Shown one piece after another: positions 54,380 to 63,977 of a DNA stretch of 64,000 nt. The notes under the pieces were generated by a model, which did not search any database, was not told the DNA's origin, and saw nothing but the letters and a program-made list of their open reading frames with translations. How positions within the stretch are numbered: position 1 is the first letter of the stretch; each line of letters starts with the position of its first letter. A program made the translations under genes and the position numbers. Origin of the DNA: VRUE01 sp963817945 (lineage in GTDB: Bacteria; Actinomycetota; Thermoleophilia; Solirubrobacterales; 70-9); the NCBI GenBank assembly GCA_963817945.1, contig CAWFQH010000004.1:1-64000 (forward strand), read 5' to 3'.

Positions 54380-55429
54380 ATGGGCGTATTCAGCTACTTC
54401 ACTGGACTCGGCGGTCGTGACATGGCCGTCGACCTCGGCACCGCCAACACCCTGGTCTACGTTCGCGGTCGCGGCATCGTGCTCTCGGAGCCGTCGGTCG
54501 TCGCGATCGACTCCCGCAACGGGCAGGTCCACGCAGTCGGCGTCGAAGCGAAGCGGATGCTCGGCCGCACGCCGGGCACGATCACCGCGATTCGTCCTCT
54601 CAAGGACGGCGTCATCGCCGACTTCGACGTCACCGAGCAGATGCTGCGCCACTTCATCAAGCAGGTTCATTCCAACCGCTTCGCGCACCCGCGCGTGGTC
54701 GTCTGCGTGCCGTCGGGCGTCACCGGGGTGGAGAAGCGGGCGGTCGAGGAGGCCTGCCTCTCGGCCGGGGCTCGCAAGGCGTTCCTGATCGAGGAGCCGA
54801 TGGCAGCCGCGATCGGCGCCGGCCTGCCGGTCGCCGAGCCGACTGGTTCGCTGATCGTCGACGTCGGTGGCGGCACCACCGAGGTGGCGGTGATCTCTCT
54901 CGGCGGGATCGTCGTCTCGCAATCGATCAGGGTTGGTGGCGACGAGCTCGACGAGGCGATCGTCAACCACTGCAAACATCACTACAAGCTGGCGATCGGC
55001 ACCCAGACCGCCGAGGAGGTCAAGCTCGAGGCGGGCTCGGCCTCGCCGCTGCCGGAGGAGGTCGATGTCGAGATCCGTGGTCGCGACCTCGTCTCCGGCC
55101 TGCCGAAGACGATTACGCTCGGCTCGGCGGAGGTCCGCGAGGCCCTCGACGAGACGATCGGCCACATCGTCGACGCGGTCAAGGACACCCTCGACCGCAC
55201 CCCGCCCGAGCTGGCGGGTGACATCATGGACCGCGGCATCACCCTGGCGGGAGGCGGCGCGCTTCTGCAAGGGCTCGAACAGCGCCTCCGCGACGAGTGC
55301 CAGATGCCCTGCCAGCTGGCAGAGTCGCCGCTTACGTGCGTGGCGGTCGGCTCTGGCATCTCCCTGGAGGAGTTCGAGGCAATCCACCGCGCTAGCAAGA
55401 TGAACTCGGGGACGGCGCGCTATGCGTAG
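54380..55429 (+). CDS. mreB: Rod shape-determining protein MreB
   Basis: 349 residues from ATG 54380. Bacterial actin that guides lateral wall synthesis. Actin-type nucleotide motifs: MAVDLGTANTLVYV (phosphate 1), LIVDVGGGTTEVAVISLGG (phosphate 2), ITLAGGGALLQGLEQ (adenosine). Standard length. First gene of the elongation operon with mreC, mreD, mrdA and rodA, all closely spaced or overlapping. Its presence implies rod-like or elongating growth. Confidence 0.97.
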   Translation: MGVFSYFTGLGGRDMAVDLGTANTLVYVRGRGIVLSEPSVVAIDSRNGQVHAVGVEAKRMLGRTPGTITAIRPLKDGVIADFDVTEQMLRHFIKQVHSNRFAHPRVVVCVPSGVTGVEKRAVEEACLSAGARKAFLIEEPMAAAIGAGLPVAEPTGSLIVDVGGGTTEVAVISLGGIVVSQSIRVGGDELDEAIVNHCKHHYKLAIGTQTAEEVKLEAGSASPLPEEVDVEIRGRDLVSGLPKTITLGSAEVREALDETIGHIVDAVKDTLDRTPPELAGDIMDRGITLAGGGALLQGLEQRLRDECQMPCQLAESPLTCVAVGSGISLEEFEAIHRASKMNSGTARYA

Positions 55430-55464
55430 ACGCCGCCCGAAATGTCGAGACTTAAGGCACCTTC

Positions 55465-56313
55465 GTGTATCGCAAGCAAGTACGCCGCCGTAGAGCGGTT
55501 CTGACGCTCCTCATCATCGGTTCGTTCCTGCTGCTGACCGCCACCTACGGTCAGCGCTCGGGCGGGCTGCAGCAGGGCATCGCCACCGTTTTCGGCCCCC
55601 TGCAGGACGTCGCCGACCGCGCCCTGAAGCCGGCTCGGGACCTGGTCGGATGGTTCGACGAGACGTTCGAGGCGCGCGGCGAGAACGACCGGCTGCGCTC
55701 CGAACTAGAGCGGGCGCGCTTGCAGGCGGTTGCCGGCCAGCAGGCCCTGCAGGAGAACGGGCAGCTGCGCGAGCTGCTCGAGCTCGACCGCAGTCCGGCA
55801 GTCGACTTCTCAACCTTCGAGCCGGTCACCGGGCGAGTCGTCACGCGCTCGCCGACCTTCTGGCATTCGGCGGTCACGATTGACCTCGGCAGCGGCGACG
55901 GCGTCGAGATCGACGATCCCGTCGTCAGCGGTGCCGGCCTGGTGGGCCGGGTCGCGGCGGTGCAGCCGGGTTCCTCTCAGGTCACGCTGATCACCGATCA
56001 CACCAGTGCCGTTTCTGCCAGGGTCCTGCCAGGCGGGGCCCAGGGGGTCGTCCGGCCCGACGTCGGCGACCCCGAGGACCTCGTCCTCGACTTCATCGTC
56101 TCGGCCCGCAAGATCGGTGCCGGCCAGGCGATCGTCACCGCCGGCTGGCGCGCCAGCGAGATTGCCTCGCTGTACCCGGCTGGACTGCCGATCGGCGAGG
56201 TGACCGAGGCCTCGATCGTCGAGCAGGAGGCGAGCCAGCAGGTGCACCTGCGGCCCTTCGCCGACCTCGCCAACCTCGACTACGTGCAGGTGCTGACGGG
56301 AGGCGGTCGATGA
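55465..56313 (+). CDS. mreC: Rod shape-determining protein MreC
   Basis: 282 residues from GTG 55465. Basic cytosolic N-terminus, one membrane helix (AVLTLLIIGSFLLLTATYG), a coiled coil (ENDRLRSELERARLQAV) and the two beta-barrel domain that scaffolds the elongation complex outside the membrane (GAGLVGRVAAVQPGSSQVTL; VTAGWRASEIASLYPAGLPIG). Its stop overlaps the mreD start as ATGA, so translation is coupled. Confidence 0.94.
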   Translation: MYRKQVRRRRAVLTLLIIGSFLLLTATYGQRSGGLQQGIATVFGPLQDVADRALKPARDLVGWFDETFEARGENDRLRSELERARLQAVAGQQALQENGQLRELLELDRSPAVDFSTFEPVTGRVVTRSPTFWHSAVTIDLGSGDGVEIDDPVVSGAGLVGRVAAVQPGSSQVTLITDHTSAVSARVLPGGAQGVVRPDVGDPEDLVLDFIVSARKIGAGQAIVTAGWRASEIASLYPAGLPIGEVTEASIVEQEASQQVHLRPFADLANLDYVQVLTGGGR

Positions 56314-56858
56314 TCGTTACCCCGAAGATCTTCACCCGCCTGGTCGCGATCTGCCTGCTCGGCGTCCTCCTGCAGCTCTCCTTCTTCTCGCGGGTGACCT
56401 TCTTCCACGTCAGCCCCGACGTGCTTCCGGCATTGGTCGTCGTCCTCGGCCTGCTCGGCGGGGCGATGACGGGGGCGATCGCCGGCTTCTCGGTCGGGCT
56501 CCTGGCCGACGGGCTCCTCGCCGACGACCTTGGCGGCTCTTCGCTGGTCCTGCTGGGGATCGGCTACCTGGCCGGCATCTTCCGCGAGCGCTTCGAGATC
56601 CACAGCGCCCTGGTGCCGCCGCTGCTCTGCATGGCACTGACCTTCGTCGCCGAGCTGGGATTTGCCGCGGTGCAGCTGATGCTCGGCATCGACGCCCCGG
56701 TTAGCCCCCTGATCGTCCGCGACATCCTCCTCAAGAGCATCTTCGCCTTCTTCCTTGGCTGGCCGATCTACCTCAGCGTGCGGAGAGTCCTGCGCCCGGC
56801 GCTGGTCGAAGAGCCGCGCGCGCGGCGGCGGCGAATGCCGAGGGTGCTGGGGGCCTGA
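56310..56858 (+). CDS. mreD: Rod shape-determining protein MreD
   Basis: 182 residues with five or six membrane helices (LVAICLLGVLLQLSFFS; VLPALVVVLGLLGGAM; IFAFFLGWPIYLSV) and an Arg-rich end. Integral membrane partner of MreC. ATG 56310 overlaps mreC; its TGA overlaps the mrdA ATG (TGATG). Confidence 0.9.
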   Translation: MIVTPKIFTRLVAICLLGVLLQLSFFSRVTFFHVSPDVLPALVVVLGLLGGAMTGAIAGFSVGLLADGLLADDLGGSSLVLLGIGYLAGIFRERFEIHSALVPPLLCMALTFVAELGFAAVQLMLGIDAPVSPLIVRDILLKSIFAFFLGWPIYLSVRRVLRPALVEEPRARRRRMPRVLGA

Positions 56859-58720
56859 TGTACCTGCGCTCCGACGAACGCGGTCCGGCGATCAGCAACC
56901 GGTTGGCGCTGCGGATAGCTGTCTTCGGCGGCTTTGCCCTGGCGCTCTTCGGCGTGCTCTTCTTCCGTCTCTGGACGCTGCAGGTCGTCGACGGCGAGGA
57001 GTACCTGGCGGAGGCGAACAACAACCGCATCCGGGAGTACCGGGTCGTCGCGCCACGCGGGGCGATCCTCGACCGCGACGGCGAGGTCCTGGTCGATAAC
57101 CGCACCAGCCTCGCGCTGCAAGTCAACCCGCGCAAACTGCCTCCCGACGAGGGCGAGCGAAGGGCCGAGCTCGCGCGGCTCGCCGACCTCATCGACACGA
57201 CGCCGGCGAAGGTGCGCAAGGCGATCCACGAAGAGCTGGAGCTGGCGCCGAGCGCACCGGTGACGTTGCGCAACGACGTCGGCCGCTACCTCGTCTACTA
57301 CCTACAGGAGAACCAGGACCGCTTCCCCGGGGTCGAGGTGCGGCGCGTCTTCGTCCGCGACTACCCGCACGGGAGCCTGGCCGCGCACCTCTTCGGCAAC
57401 GTCGGCGAGGTGACCGAAGAGCAGTTGAAGGAGGCGCGCTACCGGGAGCTGGAGCCGGGTGACACGGTCGGCCAGGAAGGGGTCGAGTACGAGTACGACG
57501 AGGTGTTGCGAGGGCGGGCCGGGGCGACGCGGATCCAGGTTGACTCGCTGGGGCGGCCAACGCCGGGCGGCCAGCTGAAGGTGGTCGAACCGGCCCCAGG
57601 CGACAACCTGCGGCTGACGATCGACGCCGACCTGCAGGAAGCGGGCGAAGCGGCGCTCGGCAGCAGGGGCCTGCGCGGCGGTTACGTGGCGATGGACGTC
57701 GGCGACGGCTCGGTCCTCGCGATGGGCTCGAGTCCGAGCTTCGACCCCGACATCCTCACGAAGCCGACGCAGAAGCAGGTCGACGAACTCTACCGCGACC
57801 CGATCTCCTCGCCGCTGACCAACCGCGCGATCGCCGGCGCCTACCCGACCGGCTCGACCTTCAAGCCGATCACTTCGATCGCCGCCCTCGCCAGCGGCAA
57901 CGTGACCACGACCGAAGCGATCTACGACGACGGCGCCTTCACCCTCGGCGGCATCACCTTCCAGAACGCCGGCGGGGTCGCCCACGGCTCGCTCTCGATG
58001 CAGAGGGCGTTGGAGGTCTCCTCCGACGTCTTCTATTACACGCTCGGCGACCGCATGAACAGCACGTCGGCCCTGCAGGACTGGTCTCGCCGACTCGGTA
58101 TCGGGCACGAAACGGGGATAGACCTGCCGGGCGAGTTGCCGGGTCTGCTGCCGACGCCGGCCTGGCGCAATCAGCTCTACCGTGAAGGGCTGACCGAACG
58201 GCCGTGGTCTGCTGGCGACAACGTCAACCTCTCGGTGGGACAGGGCGATTTGCAGGCGGCGCCGCTGCAGATGGCGGTCGCCTACGCCACGATCGCCAAC
58301 GGCGGCACGGTGCCGCGGCCCCACGTGGCGATGCAGGTCGAGGATGCGCAAGGCCGGGTGCTGCGCGAAGTCGAGCCGAAGCCCGCCAGGCACGTCGAGA
58401 TCAACCCCGAGTGGCGCGAGACGATTCTCGCCGGCCTCCACGATGCCGCCCAGTCGGGCGAGGGTACGTCTTACGAAGTCTTCGGCGGCTTCCCGATCCC
58501 GGTCGCGGGCAAGACCGGCACCGCGGAGCGCCCGCCCTACGCCGATCAGTCATGGTATGTCGTGCTTGCCCCCTATCCGGACCCAGAGATCGTCGTCGCG
58601 GTGACCTTCGAGGAAGGCGGCTTCGGTGCCGAAACGGCGGCGCCGGCGGCCTTGGACATCCTCTCTGAGTACTTCGACAAGGAAGCGAAGGAAGTCGAAG
58701 GCGGAGGGGCGATCGAGTAG
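56858..58720 (+). CDS. mrdA: Penicillin-binding protein 2 (elongation transpeptidase)
   Basis: 620 residues. Cytosolic start, one membrane helix (FGGFALALFGVLFFRLW), a dimerisation domain with RGAILDRDGEVLVDN, then the transpeptidase domain: SxxK Ser in GSTFKPITS, SSD in LEVSSDVFYYTLG and KTG in VAGKTGTAE. It crosslinks peptidoglycan together with RodA, whose gene follows after two bases. Normal domain order and length. Confidence 0.95.
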   Translation: MYLRSDERGPAISNRLALRIAVFGGFALALFGVLFFRLWTLQVVDGEEYLAEANNNRIREYRVVAPRGAILDRDGEVLVDNRTSLALQVNPRKLPPDEGERRAELARLADLIDTTPAKVRKAIHEELELAPSAPVTLRNDVGRYLVYYLQENQDRFPGVEVRRVFVRDYPHGSLAAHLFGNVGEVTEEQLKEARYRELEPGDTVGQEGVEYEYDEVLRGRAGATRIQVDSLGRPTPGGQLKVVEPAPGDNLRLTIDADLQEAGEAALGSRGLRGGYVAMDVGDGSVLAMGSSPSFDPDILTKPTQKQVDELYRDPISSPLTNRAIAGAYPTGSTFKPITSIAALASGNVTTTEAIYDDGAFTLGGITFQNAGGVAHGSLSMQRALEVSSDVFYYTLGDRMNSTSALQDWSRRLGIGHETGIDLPGELPGLLPTPAWRNQLYREGLTERPWSAGDNVNLSVGQGDLQAAPLQMAVAYATIANGGTVPRPHVAMQVEDAQGRVLREVEPKPARHVEINPEWRETILAGLHDAAQSGEGTSYEVFGGFPIPVAGKTGTAERPPYADQSWYVVLAPYPDPEIVVAVTFEEGGFGAETAAPAALDILSEYFDKEAKEVEGGGAIE

Positions 58721-58722
58721 CC

Positions 58723-59919
58723 ATGTACGCGACCCGCACCCGCCAAGCCCGCCCGGAGCCCTTTGCCACCCGGCCCAGCATTGCCGAGCGGCTCGGCCTT
58801 CCCTATATGGACGCGCCGCTGCTCTTCGCCGCCGTCGCCCTCGCCGCCTTCAGCGTCTTCGTGCTGAGCGAGGCGACGCTCCGCGATGTCCCGGGCAGCC
58901 CCCGCTACTTCGCCGACCGGCAGACGGTTTACGTGCTGCTCGGCCTGGTCGGGATGTACGCGTTGGCCCGCGTCGACTACTCGCGCTTCCGCGAGCTGCG
59001 GGTCGGCATCTACACCTTCCTCTGCGTCAGCATCTCGCTCGTCTTTGTCTTCGGTTTCGCGGCGCGCGGCTCGCGACGCGCCTTCGACCTTCCCTTCTTC
59101 AGCTTCCAGCCATCGGAGCTGGGCAAGCTCCTGCTCGTACTGGCGCTTGCCGGCTTTGTCATCGATGGCGCCCGGCGAGGCTCGGAGCGGCAGCGCACGG
59201 TGCGCTACCTCTGCCTCGGCCTCGCCCCGGCTGCGCTCGTTTTCCTGCAGCCCGACCTCGGCACCGCACTGGTGTTCGGGGCCATCACCTTCGCCGTGAT
59301 GTACGTCGGGGGCGTCCGCTGGACGCACCTGGCGACCATCGGCGGGACGCTGGTCGCACTCGTCGCGATCGTCCTCGTCGCCGCCCCCACCGTGGGAGCG
59401 CCGATCTTGAAGGGCTACCAGGAGGAGCGTCTCACCTCCTTCCTGGACCCCAGTGGGGACCCCAGCGACGCTGGCTACCAGCAGAACCAGGCCAAGATCG
59501 CGATCGGCTCCGGTGAGATAACCGGCCGTGGCGATCGGGCCACCCAAACGCGGCTCGACTTCGTTCCCGAGCGGCACACCGACTTCATCTTCGCGGTGAT
59601 CGGTGAGCGCTACGGGTTCACGGGGGCCGCACTCGTCCTATCCCTCTACGCCCTGCTGATCTGGCGGGCGCTGCGGATCGTGACGCTCTCGAAAAACTCC
59701 TACGGGACCCTGGTGGCAGGCGGAATTGCCGCCATGCTGCTTTTCCAGGTCTTCGTCAACGTGGGGATGAACCTAGGGATCATGCCGATCACCGGCATAC
59801 CCCTGCCGTTGCTGAGCTACGGGGGATCCTCCGTGCTCGCGACCTTCCTCGCGATCGGGGTCCTCGAGAGCATCCACGTGCAAGCACGCCTCGGCCAGAG
59901 AGGCAGGTTCGCCTGGTGA
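58723..59919 (+). CDS. rodA: Rod shape-determining protein RodA (SEDS glycosyltransferase)
   Basis: 398 residues, about ten membrane helices. Polymerises lipid II during elongation with PBP2. SEDS landmarks: FQPSELGKLLLVLALA, LQPDLGTALVFGAI, PERHTDFIFAVIGERYGF and the C-terminal NLGIMPITGIPLPLLSYGGSS. The catalytic Asp is in the large loop around GRGDRATQTRLDFVPERH. Starts two bases after the mrdA stop. Confidence 0.95.
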   Translation: MYATRTRQARPEPFATRPSIAERLGLPYMDAPLLFAAVALAAFSVFVLSEATLRDVPGSPRYFADRQTVYVLLGLVGMYALARVDYSRFRELRVGIYTFLCVSISLVFVFGFAARGSRRAFDLPFFSFQPSELGKLLLVLALAGFVIDGARRGSERQRTVRYLCLGLAPAALVFLQPDLGTALVFGAITFAVMYVGGVRWTHLATIGGTLVALVAIVLVAAPTVGAPILKGYQEERLTSFLDPSGDPSDAGYQQNQAKIAIGSGEITGRGDRATQTRLDFVPERHTDFIFAVIGERYGFTGAALVLSLYALLIWRALRIVTLSKNSYGTLVAGGIAAMLLFQVFVNVGMNLGIMPITGIPLPLLSYGGSSVLATFLAIGVLESIHVQARLGQRGRFAW

Positions 59920-59970
59920 TCCCACGAATGGGACCGGGCCACGCGTACCTACCGAAACTGAGCTGAATCA

Positions 59971-61827
59971 ATGAAGAAAACCATCCTGGTGTCCGCCGAT
60001 CGCGGCGAGACCCGTGTCGCCGTCCTCGAGTCGAAGACCAAAGGCGGCAAACCCAACGTCGCGGAGCTCTACATCGAGCGCCGTGGCCGGCGATCCCTCG
60101 TCGGCAACATCTACAAGGGCAAGGTCGACAACGTCCTCGCCGGAATGGAGGCCGCTTTCGTCGACATCGGCCTCGAGCGCAACGGCTTCCTCCATGTCGA
60201 TGAGATCGTGATGCCGAACGGCGAGCCGGCGCCGAAGCGCGGGCGCGGCAAAGGCCCCCGCATCACCGAGCTGTTGAAGCCGGGCCAGGAGATCCTGGTG
60301 CAGGCTGTCAAGGACCCCTTGAAGTCGAAGGGCGCCCGGCTCTCGATGAACCTCTCGATCGCCGGTCGCTACCTCGTCTACGCGCCCCAGGGCGGCGGCG
60401 TCGGGGTCAGCCGCCGGCTCTCGGAATCCGAGCGCGACCGTCTGCGCAAGATGGTCGACCGCACCTACAAAGGACCGGGTGGACTGATCGTCCGCACCGC
60501 CGCCCACGGGGCGAAAAAATCCGACTTCGTGCGGGAGATCGGCTACCTGCACCGTCTCTACGAGGTGCTGGAGCGGCGCACTGAGAAGACCAAGGCGCCC
60601 GGCCTCGTCTTCCAGGAGGCTGACCTGCCGGTGCGGGTTCTGCGCGACGTCTTCCTTAGCGACTTCGAAAAAGCGATCATCGACTCGCCCAAGCAGATGG
60701 AGCGGGTCACGGGCTTCTTCCAGCGCACCGCGCCGGAGCTGGTCGAGAAAGTGGAGCTCTACGAGGACACCAAGCCGCTGCTGGAGAAATGGGGCGTCGA
60801 CAAGGAGATCGAGTCCACCCTTGACCGGCGGGTCGACCTGCCCGGAGGTGGCTACCTGATCATCGACTACGCCGAGGCGCTGACCGTCGTCGACGTCAAC
60901 AGCGGCTCCTTCACCGGTCGCGGCAAAGGCGGCCTCGAGGAAACGATCACCAAGGTCAACACCGAGGCGGCCGACGAGGTCGTGCGGCAGCTGCGCCTGC
61001 GCGACATCGGCGGCATCATCGTCATCGACTTCATCGACATGGCGCGGGCGAAAAACCGCGACAAAGTCCTGAAGACGCTGCGCAAAGCGCTCGACGCCGA
61101 CAAGTCGAAGAGCTACGTGGTCGAGGTTTCGCCGCTGGGGCTGGTCGAGATGACGCGGCAGAACATCACCGACGGGGTGCGGGAGATCCTCACCGCACCC
61201 TGCCCCACCTGTGCTGGCGAGGGCGTCGTCCTCTCGGCAGAGACGGTGGCGCTGGACGGACTGCGCCACATGCGCGAGATGGCCGCCAGCGACGAGGAGG
61301 CCTACCTGCTGCGGGTCAGTCCGAAGGTTGCGGCAGAGCTGATCGATTCCGACAGCGGCCTGGCCGAGCTGGAGCAGGAAACCGGCAAGCAGTTCCACTT
61401 CGAGGGCGGCGACGCCCTGGCGATCGACACCTTCGAGCTGGTCGAGGCCGGAACCCGGGCTCAGATCGAGGAGCGGGCGCTGCCATTCAAGGTCGGCGAG
61501 GAGGTGCTGGTAACGATCGAGGAGCCGCACATGTACAACGCCGACGACGCAGTCGCCCGGATCGACTCCTACATCGTCAGCGTCACCGGAGGCGGCCCGT
61601 TTGTGGGCAAGCGCAAGCTGGTGCGGATCGAGCAGGTGGAGCGGGCGGCGGCCGTCGCCTCGTTGCTGGGCGACGCTGCCAGCAACGGTGCCGGAGGCAG
61701 CGACGGGGACGGATCGACCTCCGAGGCTCTAGAATCCTCCGCCTCGCGCAGCAGCAGCAGCAGTCGAGGCCGCAGGGGCGGTCGCGGCGGATCGCGCTCC
61801 ACTTCTAAGAGCGGCAAGGACGGATGA
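59971..61827 (+). CDS. rng: Ribonuclease E/G family protein
   Basis: 618 residues. Endoribonuclease for mRNA decay and rRNA maturation. S1-like domain split around NIYKGKVDNVLAGMEAAFVDIG, RNase H-like/DNase I-like core with VVDVNSGSFTGRG and GGIIVIDFIDMA (catalytic Asp pair), zinc-link CPTC, then an extra C-terminal domain (LPFKVGEEVLVTIEEPHMY; DSYIVSVTGGGPFVGKRKLV), and a Ser/Gly/Arg-rich tail. No long degradosome scaffold. Its stop overlaps rplU as ATGA, the classical rng-rplU-rpmA-obgE order. Confidence 0.94.
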   Translation: MKKTILVSADRGETRVAVLESKTKGGKPNVAELYIERRGRRSLVGNIYKGKVDNVLAGMEAAFVDIGLERNGFLHVDEIVMPNGEPAPKRGRGKGPRITELLKPGQEILVQAVKDPLKSKGARLSMNLSIAGRYLVYAPQGGGVGVSRRLSESERDRLRKMVDRTYKGPGGLIVRTAAHGAKKSDFVREIGYLHRLYEVLERRTEKTKAPGLVFQEADLPVRVLRDVFLSDFEKAIIDSPKQMERVTGFFQRTAPELVEKVELYEDTKPLLEKWGVDKEIESTLDRRVDLPGGGYLIIDYAEALTVVDVNSGSFTGRGKGGLEETITKVNTEAADEVVRQLRLRDIGGIIVIDFIDMARAKNRDKVLKTLRKALDADKSKSYVVEVSPLGLVEMTRQNITDGVREILTAPCPTCAGEGVVLSAETVALDGLRHMREMAASDEEAYLLRVSPKVAAELIDSDSGLAELEQETGKQFHFEGGDALAIDTFELVEAGTRAQIEERALPFKVGEEVLVTIEEPHMYNADDAVARIDSYIVSVTGGGPFVGKRKLVRIEQVERAAAVASLLGDAASNGAGGSDGDGSTSEALESSASRSSSSSRGRRGGRGGSRSTSKSGKDG

Positions 61828-62204
61828 GCACCTACGCAGTCATAGAGAGCGGTGGCAAGCAGTACCGGGTCGAGAAGGGCACTTCGCTGCTCGTCGACCG
61901 GCTCCCTGCAAAAGAGGGCGAGGTGGTCGCGCTGCGCGCCGTCATGTTCCGCGACAAAGAGGTCGTCGCTGAGCCAAAGGAGCTGGAGAAGGTGAAAGTC
62001 GAGGCGACCGTCGCCGAGCACCTGCGCGGCCCGAAGATCAAGGTCTTCAAATACAAGCCGAAGAAGGGCTACCGCCGCCGCGCCGGCCACCGCTCCGAGC
62101 TGACCAGGCTCGAGGTGACCGAGCTCAAACTCGGCGCCCGCAAAGCGGCAAAACCAAAATCCAAAACCGAATCCGCTGCTAAAAAGGACGACGATGGCTC
62201 ATAA
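61824..62204 (+). CDS. rplU: 50S ribosomal protein L21
   Basis: 126 residues. Core TYAVIESGGKQYRVEKG, KVFKYKPKKGYRRRAGHRSE, as in L21. A Lys-rich C-terminal extension of about 25 residues (ARKAAKPKSKTESAAKKDDD) exceeds the usual length. The stop overlaps rpmA by 11 bases. Confidence 0.96.
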   Translation: MSTYAVIESGGKQYRVEKGTSLLVDRLPAKEGEVVALRAVMFRDKEVVAEPKELEKVKVEATVAEHLRGPKIKVFKYKPKKGYRRRAGHRSELTRLEVTELKLGARKAAKPKSKTESAAKKDDDGS

Positions 62205-62445
62205 GAAAGGACTCGGCTCCAGCCGCAACGGCCGCGAATCAAACCCCAACATGCTTGGGGTCAAGGTCTTCGCCGGCCAGAAGGTCTCCGGTGGCGAGAT
62301 CATCGTCCGCCAGCGCGGCACCCGCTTCTGGCCGGGTGACGGCACCGGCCTCGGGCGCGACCACACGATCTTCGCGACGCGCCAAGGGGTCGTCGAGTTC
62401 AAGCAGTCGCGCAAGGGTCGGACCATCTCGGTTTTGCAGGACTAG
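62194..62445 (+). CDS. rpmA: 50S ribosomal protein L27
   Basis: 83 residues. MAHKKGLGSSRNGRESNPN is the standard L27 start; then VFAGQKVSGGEIIVRQRGTR and GVGL-like GLGRDHTIFA. Starts inside the end of rplU, so the two ribosomal proteins are translationally coupled. Confidence 0.97.
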   Translation: MAHKKGLGSSRNGRESNPNMLGVKVFAGQKVSGGEIIVRQRGTRFWPGDGTGLGRDHTIFATRQGVVEFKQSRKGRTISVLQD

Positions 62446-62450
62446 GCGGT

Positions 62451-62569
62451 GGGAGGGGTCGGGTGCCCCTCTCGCTTGCTGGATTTTTCGCACGCACGCG
62501 CTGTGGCTCTCGCTGAGGATTAGGGCGAAAAATAGGACGCCGCTTCGCGAGAGGGCACCCGACCCCTCC
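62451..62569. repeat. Nested inverted repeat between rpmA and obgE
   Basis: Outer arms of 23-24 bases (about 62452-62475 and 62547-62569) with one unpaired G; inner 9-bp perfect arms (62483-62491 and 62525-62533). Together they can fold about 120 bases into one long hairpin. It could be the rpmA terminator or a small mobile palindromic element. Confidence 0.75.
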
Positions 62570-62647
62570 TGCCCAGCCCCCAAAGCCTCGGGTGCCGGAG
62601 CTGGGTGGGGCGAGAAACCGATGTATATGAGCGGTAAGTCGCCTCAC

Positions 62648-62653
62648 TAGGCT
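62648..62653 (+). promoter_or_regulatory. -10-like box before obgE
   Basis: TAGGCT, identical to the ppk2 box, seven bases before ATG 62661. It favours ATG 62661 over GTG 62655 and suggests a leaderless obgE message separate from rpmA. Confidence 0.4.
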
Positions 62654-62660
62654 CGTGTCC

Positions 62661-63977
62661 ATGTACGACAAGGCGAAGATCTGGGTCGAGGGTGGTGCCG
62701 GCGGCAACGGTTCCGTGAGCTTTCGGCGAGAGGCGCACGTGCCGAAGGGCGGGCCTGACGGCGGTGACGGGGGGCATGGCGGGGACGTTGTGCTCGTCTG
62801 CGATCCGTCGCGGCGCGACCTCGGCGCCCTTCGGGGGAGCAAGCACTTTCGGGCCGGGCGAGGCAAACATGGGCAGGGCGCCAACAAGCATGGGGCCCGG
62901 GGGGAGGAGCTGGAGATCCCGGTGCCGGCGGGGACGCAGGCCGAGGCGGTCGACGGGAGCAGGATCGACTTGGTCGCTGCCGGGCAGCGGGCGGTCGTCG
63001 CCCATGGAGGGCGCGGCGGCCACGGGAACAAGCGCTTCGCGAACTCAACCCGGCAAGCGCCGCGGTTCGCCGAGAAGGGAACCGGGGGCGAGGAGGGCTG
63101 GGTCGAGGTGCGGCTGAAGCTGCTCGCCGACGCCGGCCTGGTTGGCCTGCCCAACGCCGGCAAGTCGTCCCTGTTGGCGCGGCTGACGCACGCGAACCCC
63201 AAGGTCGCCGACTATCCCTTCACCACGATCTCGCCGGTGCTGGGCACGATCGAATCCGAGGACCGCCAGGCCGTGTTGGCCGACATCCCCGGTCTGATCG
63301 AAGGTGCCGCTGAGGGCGCCGGGCTCGGACACGAGTTCCTTGCACACGTAGAGCGCTGCTCGATGTTGGTCCACTTGGTCGACCTGGCGCCGCTGGAGGG
63401 CGAGCCAGTCGCCAACTACGAAGCGGTGCGCGAGGAGCTGTTGGCCTACGGAGCCGGGTTAGAGGCCCTGCCGGAGCTCGTCGTCCTCTCGAAGCGAGAC
63501 CTGCTCCCGTCAGGGCAGGTAGAGGCCGCGGTGGCGGAGTGGGAGCAGCGCCTGGCCGGCTCTCGGCTGGGCGTGCTGTCGGTCTCCTCGGCCACGGGCG
63601 AGGGAATCGAGGACCTGCGCCGCCGCATTCTCGCCGAGCTGCCCGAAGGGCCGACTGCCAGTCTGGACGACAGAAGGGCAACGGCAAGCGGAGCAAGTGC
63701 CACGAGCGCGGCCGAGTTCGAGGCCGAGCACCGCGTCTACCGCCCGGTCGGCGAGGGCGGTTACTCGGTTGAGCGCGAGGGGGACGGCGCCTTCCGCGTC
63801 CTCGGCCGCGGCGTCGAGCTCCTCTTCGAGCGCCATGACATCGGCAACGAAGAGGCGCTTGCCTACCTAGAGCGGCGCTTGAACGAGATCGGTGTCATTG
63901 CCGCCCTACGCGCCGCCGGCTTCGAGCCAGGCGACGAGGTCCGGGTCGGCGAGCACGAGTTCGAGCTACACCCCTGA
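62661..63977 (+). CDS. obgE: GTPase ObgE/CgtA
   Basis: 438 residues. Ribosome-associated GTPase. N-terminal glycine-rich Obg fold (WVEGGAGGNGSVSF, GPDGGDGGHGGDV), G domain with G1 GLPNAGKSSL, G3 DIPGLIEGA, G4 SKRD and G5 SATG, then a C-terminal OCT domain (VYRPVGEGGYSVEREGDGAF; GVELLFERHDIGNEEAL). All GTP motifs are intact. The last 23 bases of the window hold nothing recognised. Confidence 0.96.
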   Translation: MYDKAKIWVEGGAGGNGSVSFRREAHVPKGGPDGGDGGHGGDVVLVCDPSRRDLGALRGSKHFRAGRGKHGQGANKHGARGEELEIPVPAGTQAEAVDGSRIDLVAAGQRAVVAHGGRGGHGNKRFANSTRQAPRFAEKGTGGEEGWVEVRLKLLADAGLVGLPNAGKSSLLARLTHANPKVADYPFTTISPVLGTIESEDRQAVLADIPGLIEGAAEGAGLGHEFLAHVERCSMLVHLVDLAPLEGEPVANYEAVREELLAYGAGLEALPELVVLSKRDLLPSGQVEAAVAEWEQRLAGSRLGVLSVSSATGEGIEDLRRRILAELPEGPTASLDDRRATASGASATSAAEFEAEHRVYRPVGEGGYSVEREGDGAFRVLGRGVELLFERHDIGNEEALAYLERRLNEIGVIAALRAAGFEPGDEVRVGEHEFELHP

